DNA of 50,576 nt from Oscillospiraceae bacterium (lineage in GTDB: Bacteria; Bacillota; Clostridia; Oscillospirales; Oscillospiraceae), in assembly GCA_902778665.1 (NCBI GenBank), contig CACYYN010000025.1:1-50576 (forward strand). The letters run 5' to 3'. The notes beneath the pieces were generated by a model, which was not told the origin of the DNA, searched no databases, and saw nothing but the letters and a program-made list of their open reading frames with translations. How positions within the stretch are numbered: position 1 is the first letter of the stretch; each line of letters begins with the position of its first letter. This document shows positions 18,812-26,078 of this stretch, piece after piece. A program made the position numbers and the translations under genes.

Positions 18812-20172
18812 GCTTTCTCTTCAATCCTGTTCAACCGTAGCTGGACTCCATCTGAAAGCTCATCCAAAAGCCCCAGATCATATACCGTCTGGAAGACTGT
18901 ATATCTTGCCCGTACTTCTTTACAGTAGAGAAAAGTGTCCTTCAGTGTGGCAGCATCGATGCCTATCGCGGAGGGTAAATACGGGCATCCGATCTCTTTC
19001 AGCAGATTCATGAGATATTCTGCCGAGGGCATCGTTTTTAACTGTTCGCAGATCTCCTGCCAGTGTTGCTGCATGCTGTCGATTCGCCTCAGACAGTTCT
19101 CAGGCGTGTTCTTTCCGGCGCTGTTCTCTATTTCAATTACCTCATCGGCTGCTGTTCCGTATGTTCGCCGGATTTCTTCTTCCCATCGTTTGCGGTCAAA
19201 ACGCTTCACAAAGTCTCTTGCACGGTCAAAATCGATCTCTTTCTGCAGAAGTTCCTCAATCAGCATCAGCACCAGCACCGTGCCGACGGCTACCTGCTCT
19301 CCATGCATTGCATGCTGCATGCCACGCTGCTCCATTACGGTTTCCCAGTAGTGTGACATGTGATGTTCTGCTCCGGATGCGGGGCGGGAATTCCCGTACA
19401 GGCTGATGCTTGCACCGGAAAGAACAAGCCCGTTCATAACGTCACCCAGTGCATCGGGATCCCGATCCTTAATCCTTGGGGCAATTTCCAGCACATGAGC
19501 AAGGCAATCCTTTACAAGATCTGCAATGTTTTTGCAGTAATGTTCTCCGTTGATGATCCTGCCCAGTTCCCAGTCATTCTGACAGGTGATTTTGCCGATC
19601 AGATCGCCGAATCCTGCAACGGTCATCCGGTATGGAGCGGTTTTGAGGATATCCGTATCGCCGATGATCAGCTCGGTTGTGTGAGCCTGCATGGTTTTTT
19701 TCAGGTTGTTCACATTCATAATCCCGATTGACGCGGCAAATCCGTCCATCGGAGCACCGGTCGCTACCGTGAAACAGGGCAGTTTAAGCTTGTAGCTGGA
19801 AAAACGGATCATATCCGTGATTGACCCTGTCCCCACGCCGATCATCACATCGCAGTCCTCGGGAAGATTCAGAACAATCTCTCCCAGCGTTGCTTCGTCA
19901 AAACCGGTGTGCTTCAATATCAGTGTCCGGCTTTCAACCCCGGCTTCATGCAGAAGTGTGGCACATTTTTCTCCTGCTATCCGGTGTGTTATTTCATCGC
20001 AGACGATATAAGGGTGTGCATATCCGAATTTCCTGGTATAATCCGGCAGAGTACGGATTGCTCCCGGCGCGATCTCCACCGCACGGATCGGAACATAATG
20101 CTTGTGCCCGCAACTGCACTGAAGCTCTGTTGCCAGATAGTCCTCCAGCTTATGGGGTTCGTCATACATCAT
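18808..20172 (-). CDS. araM: sn-glycerol-1-phosphate dehydrogenase (AraM/EgsA family)
   Basis: NAD(P)-dependent reduction of dihydroxyacetone phosphate to glycerol-1-phosphate, cytosolic. Family marks: IGVGTGSITDMIRF (dinucleotide loop), TGAPMDGFAASIG, FGDLIGKITCQNDWELG, and the metal histidines in ASGAEHHMSHYWE and HAMHGEQVAVG. The frame is open up to 20289, but the region from there to 20261 reads as a promoter, so translation must start later. ATG at 20172 (454 residues) is chosen; TTG at 20181, eight bases after GAGG, is possible. Bacterial G1P dehydrogenases are much rarer than archaeal ones. Bacillus AraM feeds a heptaprenylglyceryl lipid, so a lipid or a catabolic role are both open. 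Confidence 0.88.
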   Translation of the reverse strand: MMYDEPHKLEDYLATELQCSCGHKHYVPIRAVEIAPGAIRTLPDYTRKFGYAHPYIVCDEITHRIAGEKCATLLHEAGVESRTLILKHTGFDEATLGEIVLNLPEDCDVMIGVGTGSITDMIRFSSYKLKLPCFTVATGAPMDGFAASIGIMNVNNLKKTMQAHTTELIIGDTDILKTAPYRMTVAGFGDLIGKITCQNDWELGRIINGEHYCKNIADLVKDCLAHVLEIAPRIKDRDPDALGDVMNGLVLSGASISLYGNSRPASGAEHHMSHYWETVMEQRGMQHAMHGEQVAVGTVLVLMLIEELLQKEIDFDRARDFVKRFDRKRWEEEIRRTYGTAADEVIEIENSAGKNTPENCLRRIDSMQQHWQEICEQLKTMPSAEYLMNLLKEIGCPYLPSAIGIDAATLKDTFLYCKEVRARYTVFQTVYDLGLLDELSDGVQLRLNRIEEKA

Positions 20173-20260
20173 TTGGCTCAAAACAGATTCCTCACTTTCC
20201 GATGCACTGTCGGGGGATTTCAGCCCTGGAGTGCATTTAATATCGGCATTTCTGAACAGA

Positions 20261-20289
20261 AATATACCACCAAATCCCCATTCATACAA
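20261..20289 (-). promoter_or_regulatory. Promoter of araM-SIS operon
   Basis: Minus-strand TTGTAT (20289-20284), 17-bp spacer, TATATT (20266-20261). It lies inside the 5'-most open frame of araM and argues for the shorter coding sequence. Confidence 0.55.
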
Positions 20290-20308
20290 TACATTCTTAT
20301 TCTGGAGT

Positions 20309-20340
20309 AAAAGGGCACCGCTTCTTTCGGAGCGGTGCCC
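20309..20340 (-). terminator. Terminator downstream of permease remnant
   Basis: GGGCACCGCT (20313-20322) pairs with AGCGGTGCCC (20331-20340). On the minus strand a TTTT run follows the stem. Confidence 0.75.
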
Positions 20341-20357
20341 TCTGAAAATCTGTGAGA

Positions 20358-20800
20358 TTATTCGTACCGCAGAGCATTGATGGGTTTCAGCTTTGCAGCT
20401 TTATTTGCAGGGTAGATGCCGAAAATCAGCCCAACAGCAATAGAGAAGCTCAGGGCGAGCAAGGCAACAGAAGGGGAGATGACAAAGGTTACTTCCGTGA
20501 CAAAAACGTTCAGCACAGATAGAATGATGATACTCAGCACCATCCCAATGATACCACCCATCAGAGATATAAATATGGATTCTATCATAAACTGGATAGT
20601 GATGTCGCTGCGCTGGGCACCGATGGCTTTTCGAATGCCGATTTCCCGGGTGCGCTCGGTGACAGAGACCAGCATGATATTCATAATGCCGATTCCACCG
20701 ACCAGCAGAGAGATTCCGGCAATTCCTCCCAGCATAAGGGAGAGCGTATTCATGACGGTTCCCATTATGTCCATAATATCAGACATGTTGATGATCGTAT
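20358..20800 (-). pseudogene. C-terminal fragment of a MacB/FtsX-type ABC permease
   Basis: About 142 residues remain, starting MSDIMDIMGTVMNTLS, with LLVGGIGIMNIMLVSVTERT, REIGIRKAIGAQRSDI and the ending KAAKLKPINALRYE. This is the end of a MacB-like permease: three of the four membrane helices and no extracytoplasmic domain. Intact members are about 400 residues. Upstream of the first ATG the frame is lost within 15 bp and the sequence becomes transposase coding on the other strand, so the 5' part was removed at an insertion junction near 20793-20800. No ribosome binding site is visible. It is probably not functional. Confidence 0.85.
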
Positions 20801-20925
20801 ACTATGACCTCAAATTCAAAGAGGTCAATGTTGGCCAGCACAAACGTGCTCTCGCTTTAACTGCCAGAAAACTGGTTCGGCTTGTCTTTCGACTGCTGAA
20901 AGACAACCGCCTCTATATCCCATGA
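20796..20925 (+). pseudogene. IS110-type transposase C-terminal remnant
   Basis: The plus frame reads YYDLKFKEVNVGQHKRALAL then TARKLVRLVFRLLKDNRLY before a TGA. The HKRALALTARKLVRLVF stretch resembles the extreme C-terminus of IS110/IS1111-family transposases (established family feature, judged by eye). Everything upstream is the antisense of the permease fragment, so only the last about 40 codons of the transposase survive. Confidence 0.7.
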
Positions 20926-21249
20926 TGTTCTGATCCAGCATCATGATTCAGGCCCTGTTCAAAATTTCAGCGGGCAGGGCTGGCGTAAGCTTACCCTTGT
21001 CTGTCATTATCTGCCCTGCCTGGGCTTCTAGATTCGAATTCTTTCTTTATTTTCCTATAGACTTATTACCATTGGACTTTTCGAAGATTTCATACGTGCG
21101 GACTCCTTCTTGTTTTGAAAATTGCATTTCAATATAGCATATTTTATCAAATAAATATAAACAAACTATTAACTTTGCCGGAATGAATATAAGAATACAC
21201 CGGTTCACTTGAGACAAAAACCGGTGTAAGAAATTTGGCATGCTGGTGC
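20926..21249. other. Non-coding stretch after the IS remnant
   Basis: 324 bp without a supportable gene. The first part (20971-21020) can fold: GGCAGGGC (20973-20980) with GCCCTGCC (21013-21020), enclosing the 10-bp palindrome GTAAGCTTAC (20985-20994); this may be non-coding end sequence of the IS. From about 21040 to 21190 the sequence is markedly AT-rich, unlike its surroundings. It ends in the terminator-like hairpin at 21197-21227. Confidence 0.5.
21197..21227 (-). terminator. Possible terminator of ylmH
   Basis: ACACCGGTT (21197-21205) pairs perfectly with AACCGGTGT (21219-21227). The downstream minus strand (ATTCTTATATT) is only moderately U-rich. Confidence 0.5.
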
Positions 21250-22005
21250 TCAGAGATATATTTCAGCACTTACAAAAAGCCTGTCTTTTTTCGACCGTCC
21301 GCCGATCTCGCTGACTCTGCCTTTGCCCTTACCTCGTACGGAGAGAATGTCACCTTCTTTGACGGGGGCATCCGGCTTTTCACATACGGAGTAATTGAGA
21401 GAGACAGCTCCAATCCGGATTAATTCTGCGGCTGTGGTGCGCGAAATGCCGAACATATCACCCGTCACTGCATCCAACCGAAGGCTTTTCACGGTGAAAG
21501 ATATGTTCTTTACCCGTCGCTCGGGCACAGGCACGTCGGAAAGGGCGATCATCTCAGCCTTTACGCTGGTTCTTCCTACCTTGTCAAGATTCTGAGTGAT
21601 CGCGGAAGCGACTGTGGAAAGACAGAAAACATAGGCGTAGTCATCAAAGAGAAGGATATCTCCGATTCTGTCCCGTTCAATGCCGAGGCCGAGTATAGCT
21701 CCCAGATAGTCTCTGTGTCCGGGAGAGCCAAAAAAAGCTTTGATTCGGATTGCCTTGATGGTATCACTTACATCAAAGTTTTCTGCATCCTGATAATAGG
21801 GGAGAAAAAATGCCACTCTTCTCTCACAGCCTTCTATTCCGCCGGATAGAAGAAGGGAAGTATCTCCCAGATCGAGTCTGGTGTTTTCCAGCAGATTTGT
21901 TTCTGCAGGGGTTAGAAAGAGAGAACTGGTGACATAGCCGTTTCTCTCACACCGTTGAGCAAGATCGCTTATTCTTTTCAAAAAATCATTCTGTTCCATA
22001 ATCAT
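21250..22005 (-). CDS. ylmH: YlmH-family S4-domain RNA-binding protein
   Basis: 251 residues. The N-terminal about 170 residues are the YlmH domain (VAFFLPYYQD, RDYLGAILGLGIERDRIGDI) and the C-terminal S4 domain contains RLDAVTGDMFGISRTTAAEL and IRIGAVSLNY. YlmH binds the ribosome/tRNA and takes part in quality control of stalled large subunits in Bacillus (recent literature, from memory). It usually lies in the division cluster beside sepF; here it stands alone. No ribosome binding site precedes either ATG (22005 or 21999), and the -10 box ends only 2 bp before the first, so the mRNA is probably leaderless and may begin at 21999. Confidence 0.92.
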   Translation of the reverse strand: MIMEQNDFLKRISDLAQRCERNGYVTSSLFLTPAETNLLENTRLDLGDTSLLLSGGIEGCERRVAFFLPYYQDAENFDVSDTIKAIRIKAFFGSPGHRDYLGAILGLGIERDRIGDILLFDDYAYVFCLSTVASAITQNLDKVGRTSVKAEMIALSDVPVPERRVKNISFTVKSLRLDAVTGDMFGISRTTAAELIRIGAVSLNYSVCEKPDAPVKEGDILSVRGKGKGRVSEIGGRSKKDRLFVSAEIYL

Positions 22006-22007
22006 GT

Positions 22008-22036
22008 ATCATAATATATGAAAAAGTAGAGGTCAA
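22008..22036 (-). promoter_or_regulatory. ylmH promoter, nearly touching the start codon
   Basis: Minus-strand TTGACC (22036-22031), 17-bp spacer, TATGAT (22013-22008). Transcription would begin at or inside the first codons. Confidence 0.65.
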
Positions 22037-22086
22037 GGAAAACATAAGCATGACAAACGAACTACAAATAGCCCGGACAACTTTTG

Positions 22087-22115
22087 TTGACATATTCTTC
22101 CCAATAAGGTAAAAT
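22087..22115 (+). promoter_or_regulatory. Promoter of the dehydratase operon
   Basis: TTGACA (22087-22092), 17-bp spacer, TAAAAT (22110-22115). A leader of about 50 nt follows without obvious structure. Confidence 0.8.
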
Positions 22116-22174
22116 AGAGTCACGTTATTCTACACGGAAACAATATGGAGATCTTGCATTAGGAGGGAGATATC

Positions 22175-23395
22175 TTGAAAGATCTGAAACATCTAATCTT
22201 TTTCGAGGATCTGCTTCAGGAAGCGAATAACGAGCTTGTCCGCAAAGGCAAGGAGGAAGGCCTCCGAGCTATCGGCTATACCTGTTATTTTATGCCTGAA
22301 GTGCTTCTCGATCTGCCGGGTTGCTTCTCTGTCCGCCTTCGTGCACCGCGTTGCACTTCACCGGACATCGCCACCTACTATCTGTCATCCCGTGTCTGCC
22401 ACTATGCCCGTTCTCTGATGGAGCGTGCACTGGAGGGTGGGTACAATTTCCTCGATGCACAGATGGCAACAGAAACGTGCACGGCAACATGTCGTTTTCA
22501 GGAGCATCTGCAGCAGAAGCATCTGGATACGGTGCAGGATATGCAGATTATCCAGAATCCTGACTTTTTTGTCAGCTTCTGTGATGTGCCGTTTAAAAAC
22601 ACAGAAATCAGCTATGAGCATTTTCGGAAGCAGCTTCGTGCCCATGTATTGGATGAACTGACTGCCCACTTCGGCATTGATACTTCTGATGAGGCAATTC
22701 TCAAAGCTGTGGAGCAGCACAACGAGGTCTGTCGGCTGATCAATGAGATCGGTGATTACCGCAAGCTGGATAATCCCACAATTACAGGCTATGAGTTTGC
22801 AGTGATTCAGCTTTGCAGCCTGACCTGCCCGAAACATCTGATTCTCCCGTATCTTCGCGAGACCGCTGAAGAACTAAAGACCCGAGAGCCGGACGATAAG
22901 AAGCAGTTCCGCTGCAAAGCAGTACTGTGCGGGTCCGAAAATGACGACCCCGATTTTATCAAGCTGATTGAAAGCTGCGGAGCGCTTGTTGTCTGTGACA
23001 GATACTGCTACGGGGCGGTAGAGTCCCGTGTACCGATCGAAATCAAAGAAGGCCAGGATCCGCTGGATGCCATCGCCAGGCATTATCTTCTCACCAGCAA
23101 TTGCCCTCGCTTTATGCCGCAGGATGAAATGCGCGGCAGGAAAAAACGTCTTGCAGAACTTTGCAAGGAGTATCATGCCGATGGGCTGATTGTGGCGTCC
23201 AACAAGTTCTGTGAATACTGGAGTTATGAGCGTGTGATTGACACAGTAGTCATGCGGCGTGATTACGGCATTCCGGTCTGCTCCATAGAGAAGGAGTATA
23301 TCAATGCCGCTTCCGGTCAGCTTCGAACCCGCTTCCAGGCATTTGTGGAGAGTGTGGAACTAAAACAGATCAAGGAGGACAAGGTAGATGTTTGA
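22175..23395 (+). CDS. 2-hydroxyacyl-CoA dehydratase subunit (HgdB/FldC-like)
   Basis: 406 residues, start TTG at 22175 set by AGGAGGG seven bases upstream. It shows the family pattern throughout: GYTCYFMPEVLL, SSRVCHYARSLMERAL, NFLDAQMATETCTATCRFQE, DPLDAIARHYL, LIVASNKFCEYWSYER and the C-terminal SGQLRTRFQAFVE. Conserved cysteines in these motifs are candidate 4Fe-4S ligands. Such dehydratases remove water from 2-hydroxyacyl-CoA by ketyl radical chemistry in amino acid fermentation and need an ATP-dependent activator. It overlaps the next gene by 8 bp. The physiological acyl group cannot be told from sequence alone. Confidence 0.9.
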   Translation: MKDLKHLIFFEDLLQEANNELVRKGKEEGLRAIGYTCYFMPEVLLDLPGCFSVRLRAPRCTSPDIATYYLSSRVCHYARSLMERALEGGYNFLDAQMATETCTATCRFQEHLQQKHLDTVQDMQIIQNPDFFVSFCDVPFKNTEISYEHFRKQLRAHVLDELTAHFGIDTSDEAILKAVEQHNEVCRLINEIGDYRKLDNPTITGYEFAVIQLCSLTCPKHLILPYLRETAEELKTREPDDKKQFRCKAVLCGSENDDPDFIKLIESCGALVVCDRYCYGAVESRVPIEIKEGQDPLDAIARHYLLTSNCPRFMPQDEMRGRKKRLAELCKEYHADGLIVASNKFCEYWSYERVIDTVVMRRDYGIPVCSIEKEYINAASGQLRTRFQAFVESVELKQIKEDKVDV

Positions 23396-24995
23396 TAAGA
23401 AAAAAGTCAAGAAAGCCCTTCGTGATTTCTGGTACGGCAAACCCCACGGGGAACGCCGTCTCGGTGATATCCTTGAGGATAAAACCGGGCTTTACAAACA
23501 CAGAGAATGGCGTGGTGTCAAAGACACAAGTTACTATTTCTGGAACATCTGGTGCTACAACTATTTCCAGATGGTAATGGACATTATGAAAAACGGCGGC
23601 CCCATTGTTTTTGCAAAGGGTCTCTGGCGTTACCGTTGGGTCGGACAGACCTATCTCCCGGTCCTCCACTGGTTTGACCGTGGCTTGCAGGGACTGCGCG
23701 GAGAAGCTATGAAGGCATCCGCCTGGCATTACCGCGGAATGGTTGCCACCACAATTCGTCAGTTCCAGAGAATGTTCGTCTGCGATGCCAAGATCAACGG
23801 CGGCAAAGTCAATGATGAGCATGAGAAAACCATTGCCATCAACGAGACAGTCTGGGGCGGCATCTTTTATCCGTGGGATGGGAAGCTTGTTTCTGTTCCG
23901 ATGGAAATGATCCCCTACTTCGTCACATGCCATGTCAATTCCCACACTGTGCTGAATTACATCGATGCGGTTCAGTCTATCGGCCTTCCGGGTGACCCAT
24001 GCCCCATGTGCCAGGCAGAGTCCGGCCTGTTTGTTCTTGACGACATGCCCGACTATGCCAAAGCCATGGTTACCTGCAATGAGGCCTGCGACGCCTCTGT
24101 TGCAACCTCCATTCTGCAGGACTGGTTCTTTGACAAGCCCCTCTTTGCACTCCCCATGCCCATGCAGTTTGATGACCCGTTGGTCAAGGAAAACTGCATG
24201 AAGGAGATAGAACAGTGCTGGCGCTTTATTGAGCAGCAGTACGGTGTCCCGTTCAGTTGGGACAAACTGAAGGAAAAGCTTGAGAAGCAGAATGAACTGC
24301 AGCGCTTCGAATGGGAGAAATGGGATGTAGCCTCTCACACAAAGAACTACCCCATCAACGGCGTTGCCCAGGCACTCTACCGCATTTACCAGACCCAGTA
24401 CGGTGACTGGGAAATCTGGCATGAGGTGGATAAGAAGGTTCGCAAAATTATGGAGAAATGTGTCAGCAAAAATATCGACACCTTCCCCAAGACCCGCCAC
24501 AGAGTGATCGCCTGGTCCTGTGCTCCGCTTTATTATTCCAACTGGTGCACCTGGGCATACAACTGCTGGGGGCTCAATGTGGTCATCAATATGGACTCTC
24601 TGATGTTTGATATGACCATCCGTACAGATACCTATGATCACGCACTGGAAGATATGGCCCAGTACCATATGTGGGCACCGATGCGCCGTATGGCAGTTGG
24701 CGGTATGAACCATATCTTTGAACTCTGGGAGAATATGGAGAAGTTCAATTGCGATATGGTCGCTATGTACGACCAGCTCCAGTGCAAGGGTATGCAGGGT
24801 GTTCACGGCCTGTTTGAGGATGAGTTCCGACGCAGAAATATTCATGCGTTCTGGCTGCCCCATGCACTGCCTGACAGCAGAACTGTATCCCGGGCAGAGA
24901 TCCGTAACGCAATCAATGATTACATGACCACCGTCATGCATGAAGAGCCTCTGGATCCCTCTCTTCTTGACTTTGACGATTCCATGACATGGTAA
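23388..24995 (+). CDS. 2-hydroxyacyl-CoA dehydratase family large subunit (divergent)
   Basis: 535 residues, longer and more divergent than HgdA (about 480). Cysteine-bearing motifs GDPCPMCQAESGLFVLDDMP, VTCNEACDASVATSI and IAWSCAPLYYSNWCTWAYNC fit the family's cluster-binding and substrate regions. The protein is unusually rich in Trp and Tyr. The 8-bp overlap with the smaller subunit and the same order as other dehydratase operons support a heterodimer. No activator ATPase (HgdC type) or CoA-transferase is present in the window, so these must be elsewhere or the complex differs. Confidence 0.8.
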   Translation: MFDKKKVKKALRDFWYGKPHGERRLGDILEDKTGLYKHREWRGVKDTSYYFWNIWCYNYFQMVMDIMKNGGPIVFAKGLWRYRWVGQTYLPVLHWFDRGLQGLRGEAMKASAWHYRGMVATTIRQFQRMFVCDAKINGGKVNDEHEKTIAINETVWGGIFYPWDGKLVSVPMEMIPYFVTCHVNSHTVLNYIDAVQSIGLPGDPCPMCQAESGLFVLDDMPDYAKAMVTCNEACDASVATSILQDWFFDKPLFALPMPMQFDDPLVKENCMKEIEQCWRFIEQQYGVPFSWDKLKEKLEKQNELQRFEWEKWDVASHTKNYPINGVAQALYRIYQTQYGDWEIWHEVDKKVRKIMEKCVSKNIDTFPKTRHRVIAWSCAPLYYSNWCTWAYNCWGLNVVINMDSLMFDMTIRTDTYDHALEDMAQYHMWAPMRRMAVGGMNHIFELWENMEKFNCDMVAMYDQLQCKGMQGVHGLFEDEFRRRNIHAFWLPHALPDSRTVSRAEIRNAINDYMTTVMHEEPLDPSLLDFDDSMTW

Positions 24996-25009
24996 CGGAG
25001 GAAAGACGA

Positions 25010-25246
25010 ATGAAAAAATGTGGATGTTCTCTGGGAAAAGCCCTCCTGAAACTCTGCCTGAAGCTGTTTGGAATATGCTTCGCAGCCCTCGCTGTGCTGT
25101 TCACAATTTTCTTCTTTGACCTGGATGGGAAACTCCTCTACTACGTGGTGGAGCCTTTCCTGAAAAAACACTACGACGATATGGAGAGAAAAGATACCCT
25201 GAAAGACCTCTATGACGTCGATAAATATCCCAAACGTGAATTCTGA
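25010..25246 (+). CDS. Small single-pass membrane protein in the dehydratase operon
   Basis: 78 residues from the ATG at 25010, supported by GGAGG nine bases upstream; 15 bp after the dehydratase stop. A Cys-rich amphipathic N-terminus (KKCGCSLGKALLKLCLKLFG) merges into one hydrophobic segment (about residues 20-38), followed by a charged tail rich in Lys, Asp and Tyr. No family recognised. Position suggests a role with the dehydratase, for instance membrane attachment, but this is a guess. Confidence 0.7.
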   Translation: MKKCGCSLGKALLKLCLKLFGICFAALAVLFTIFFFDLDGKLLYYVVEPFLKKHYDDMERKDTLKDLYDVDKYPKREF

Positions 25247-25272
25247 CCTCTCAGAAGACTGTTTTTCATCAG

Positions 25273-25308
25273 ATACCCGTCTGCCTTGCATGACAGACGG
25301 GTATTTTG
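25273..25308 (+). terminator. Terminator of the dehydratase operon
   Basis: ATACCCGTCTG (25273-25283) pairs with CAGACGGGTAT (25294-25304), then TTTT. Confidence 0.85.
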
Positions 25309-25311
25309 CGC

Positions 25312-25340
25312 TTTCTTTTTCCTGCGCTTTACGATATAAT
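25312..25340 (+). promoter_or_regulatory. Promoter of the enolase-like gene
   Basis: Weak -35 TTTCTT (25312-25317), 17-bp spacer, perfect TATAAT (25335-25340). Confidence 0.55.
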
Positions 25341-25376
25341 AAAAATATGATTTCCTGATGAAAGGCGGAGGCGTGT

Positions 25377-26027
25377 ATGAAGCAGTATTTTGAAATTGTA
25401 GATGTAACAGCCAGAGAAGTGGTAGGACTCAAATTTGAGCCGACTGTTGAGGTCGAAATAACCCTGGATGATGAGACGGTGGGCAGGGCATCGGTTCCCT
25501 CTGGCATGAAAAATGCCAGAGAAGTATCGATCGCAGTGGATAATGTAAACATGGAGATTTCTGAGGCAATTCTGGCAATGAATGCGCTGGATCAGCCGTC
25601 TATTGACAGGCTGCTGCTGGAAATTGACGGCACGGACAATGCTTCCCGTCTTGGCGCGAATGCCTTGATGGCGGTTTCTCTTGCCTGTGCAAAGGCAGCA
25701 GCAGAATCTTCCGGCTTGTCCCTGTATAATTACATTGGAGGAGTCAATGCAAAGATGATACCGGATATGACAGATGCCGGTGAAGCTCTTTGCCTTTCTG
25801 ATTTCCCGACTCTGACGCAGTTCCTGAATGCTGCGGCGACAGAGAAAAAAGACAGGAAAAAGCTTGTTATTTCTGCCGGAGATGGAGAAGCGGAGGACAG
25901 CGTTTTGGCGGATCTGGGTGTCGCTCTGAATGCTGAGGGAATTGTCTCTTCCTCGCCCGCTGTTTACAATGAGCTTATGAGGATTGAAGAAGAGCTTTTT
26001 GATGTTCCGGAATATCCGGAGCAGTGA
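25377..26027 (+). CDS. Shortened enolase-like protein lacking the catalytic barrel
   Basis: 216 residues against about 430 for enolase. Residues 6-122 follow the enolase N-terminal domain: IVDVTAREV, PTVEVEITL, VGRASVPSG, LGANALMAVSLACAKAAAES, SLYNYIGG. Residues 163-208 match the extreme end of enolase: LVISAGDGEAEDSVLADLGV, ALNAEGIVSSSP, YNELMRIEEEL. The roughly 220 residues between, which hold the Mg ligands and catalytic acids/lysine of the TIM barrel, are absent, and the conserved DSRGNPT, SGASTG and GQIKTGAPSR motifs are altered. The frame is open, has GGCGGAGG before ATG and its own promoter, so it looks like a maintained pseudoenzyme and not a decaying gene (inference). A regulatory or binding role is possible; none is known. 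Confidence 0.8.
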   Translation: MKQYFEIVDVTAREVVGLKFEPTVEVEITLDDETVGRASVPSGMKNAREVSIAVDNVNMEISEAILAMNALDQPSIDRLLLEIDGTDNASRLGANALMAVSLACAKAAAESSGLSLYNYIGGVNAKMIPDMTDAGEALCLSDFPTLTQFLNAAATEKKDRKKLVISAGDGEAEDSVLADLGVALNAEGIVSSSPAVYNELMRIEEELFDVPEYPEQ

Positions 26028-26078
26028 TTTTACAGTTGATTTCAGCCGGAACAGAAGACTTTGCGGAGAACAGGAAAA

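Noticed and set aside
23370-24941. 523-codon open frame antisense to the dehydratase large subunit
   Set aside because: It is the mirror of a clear coding gene, with low-complexity hydrophobic/His-rich composition, no ribosome binding site and no family resemblance; it arises from codon bias on the sense strand.
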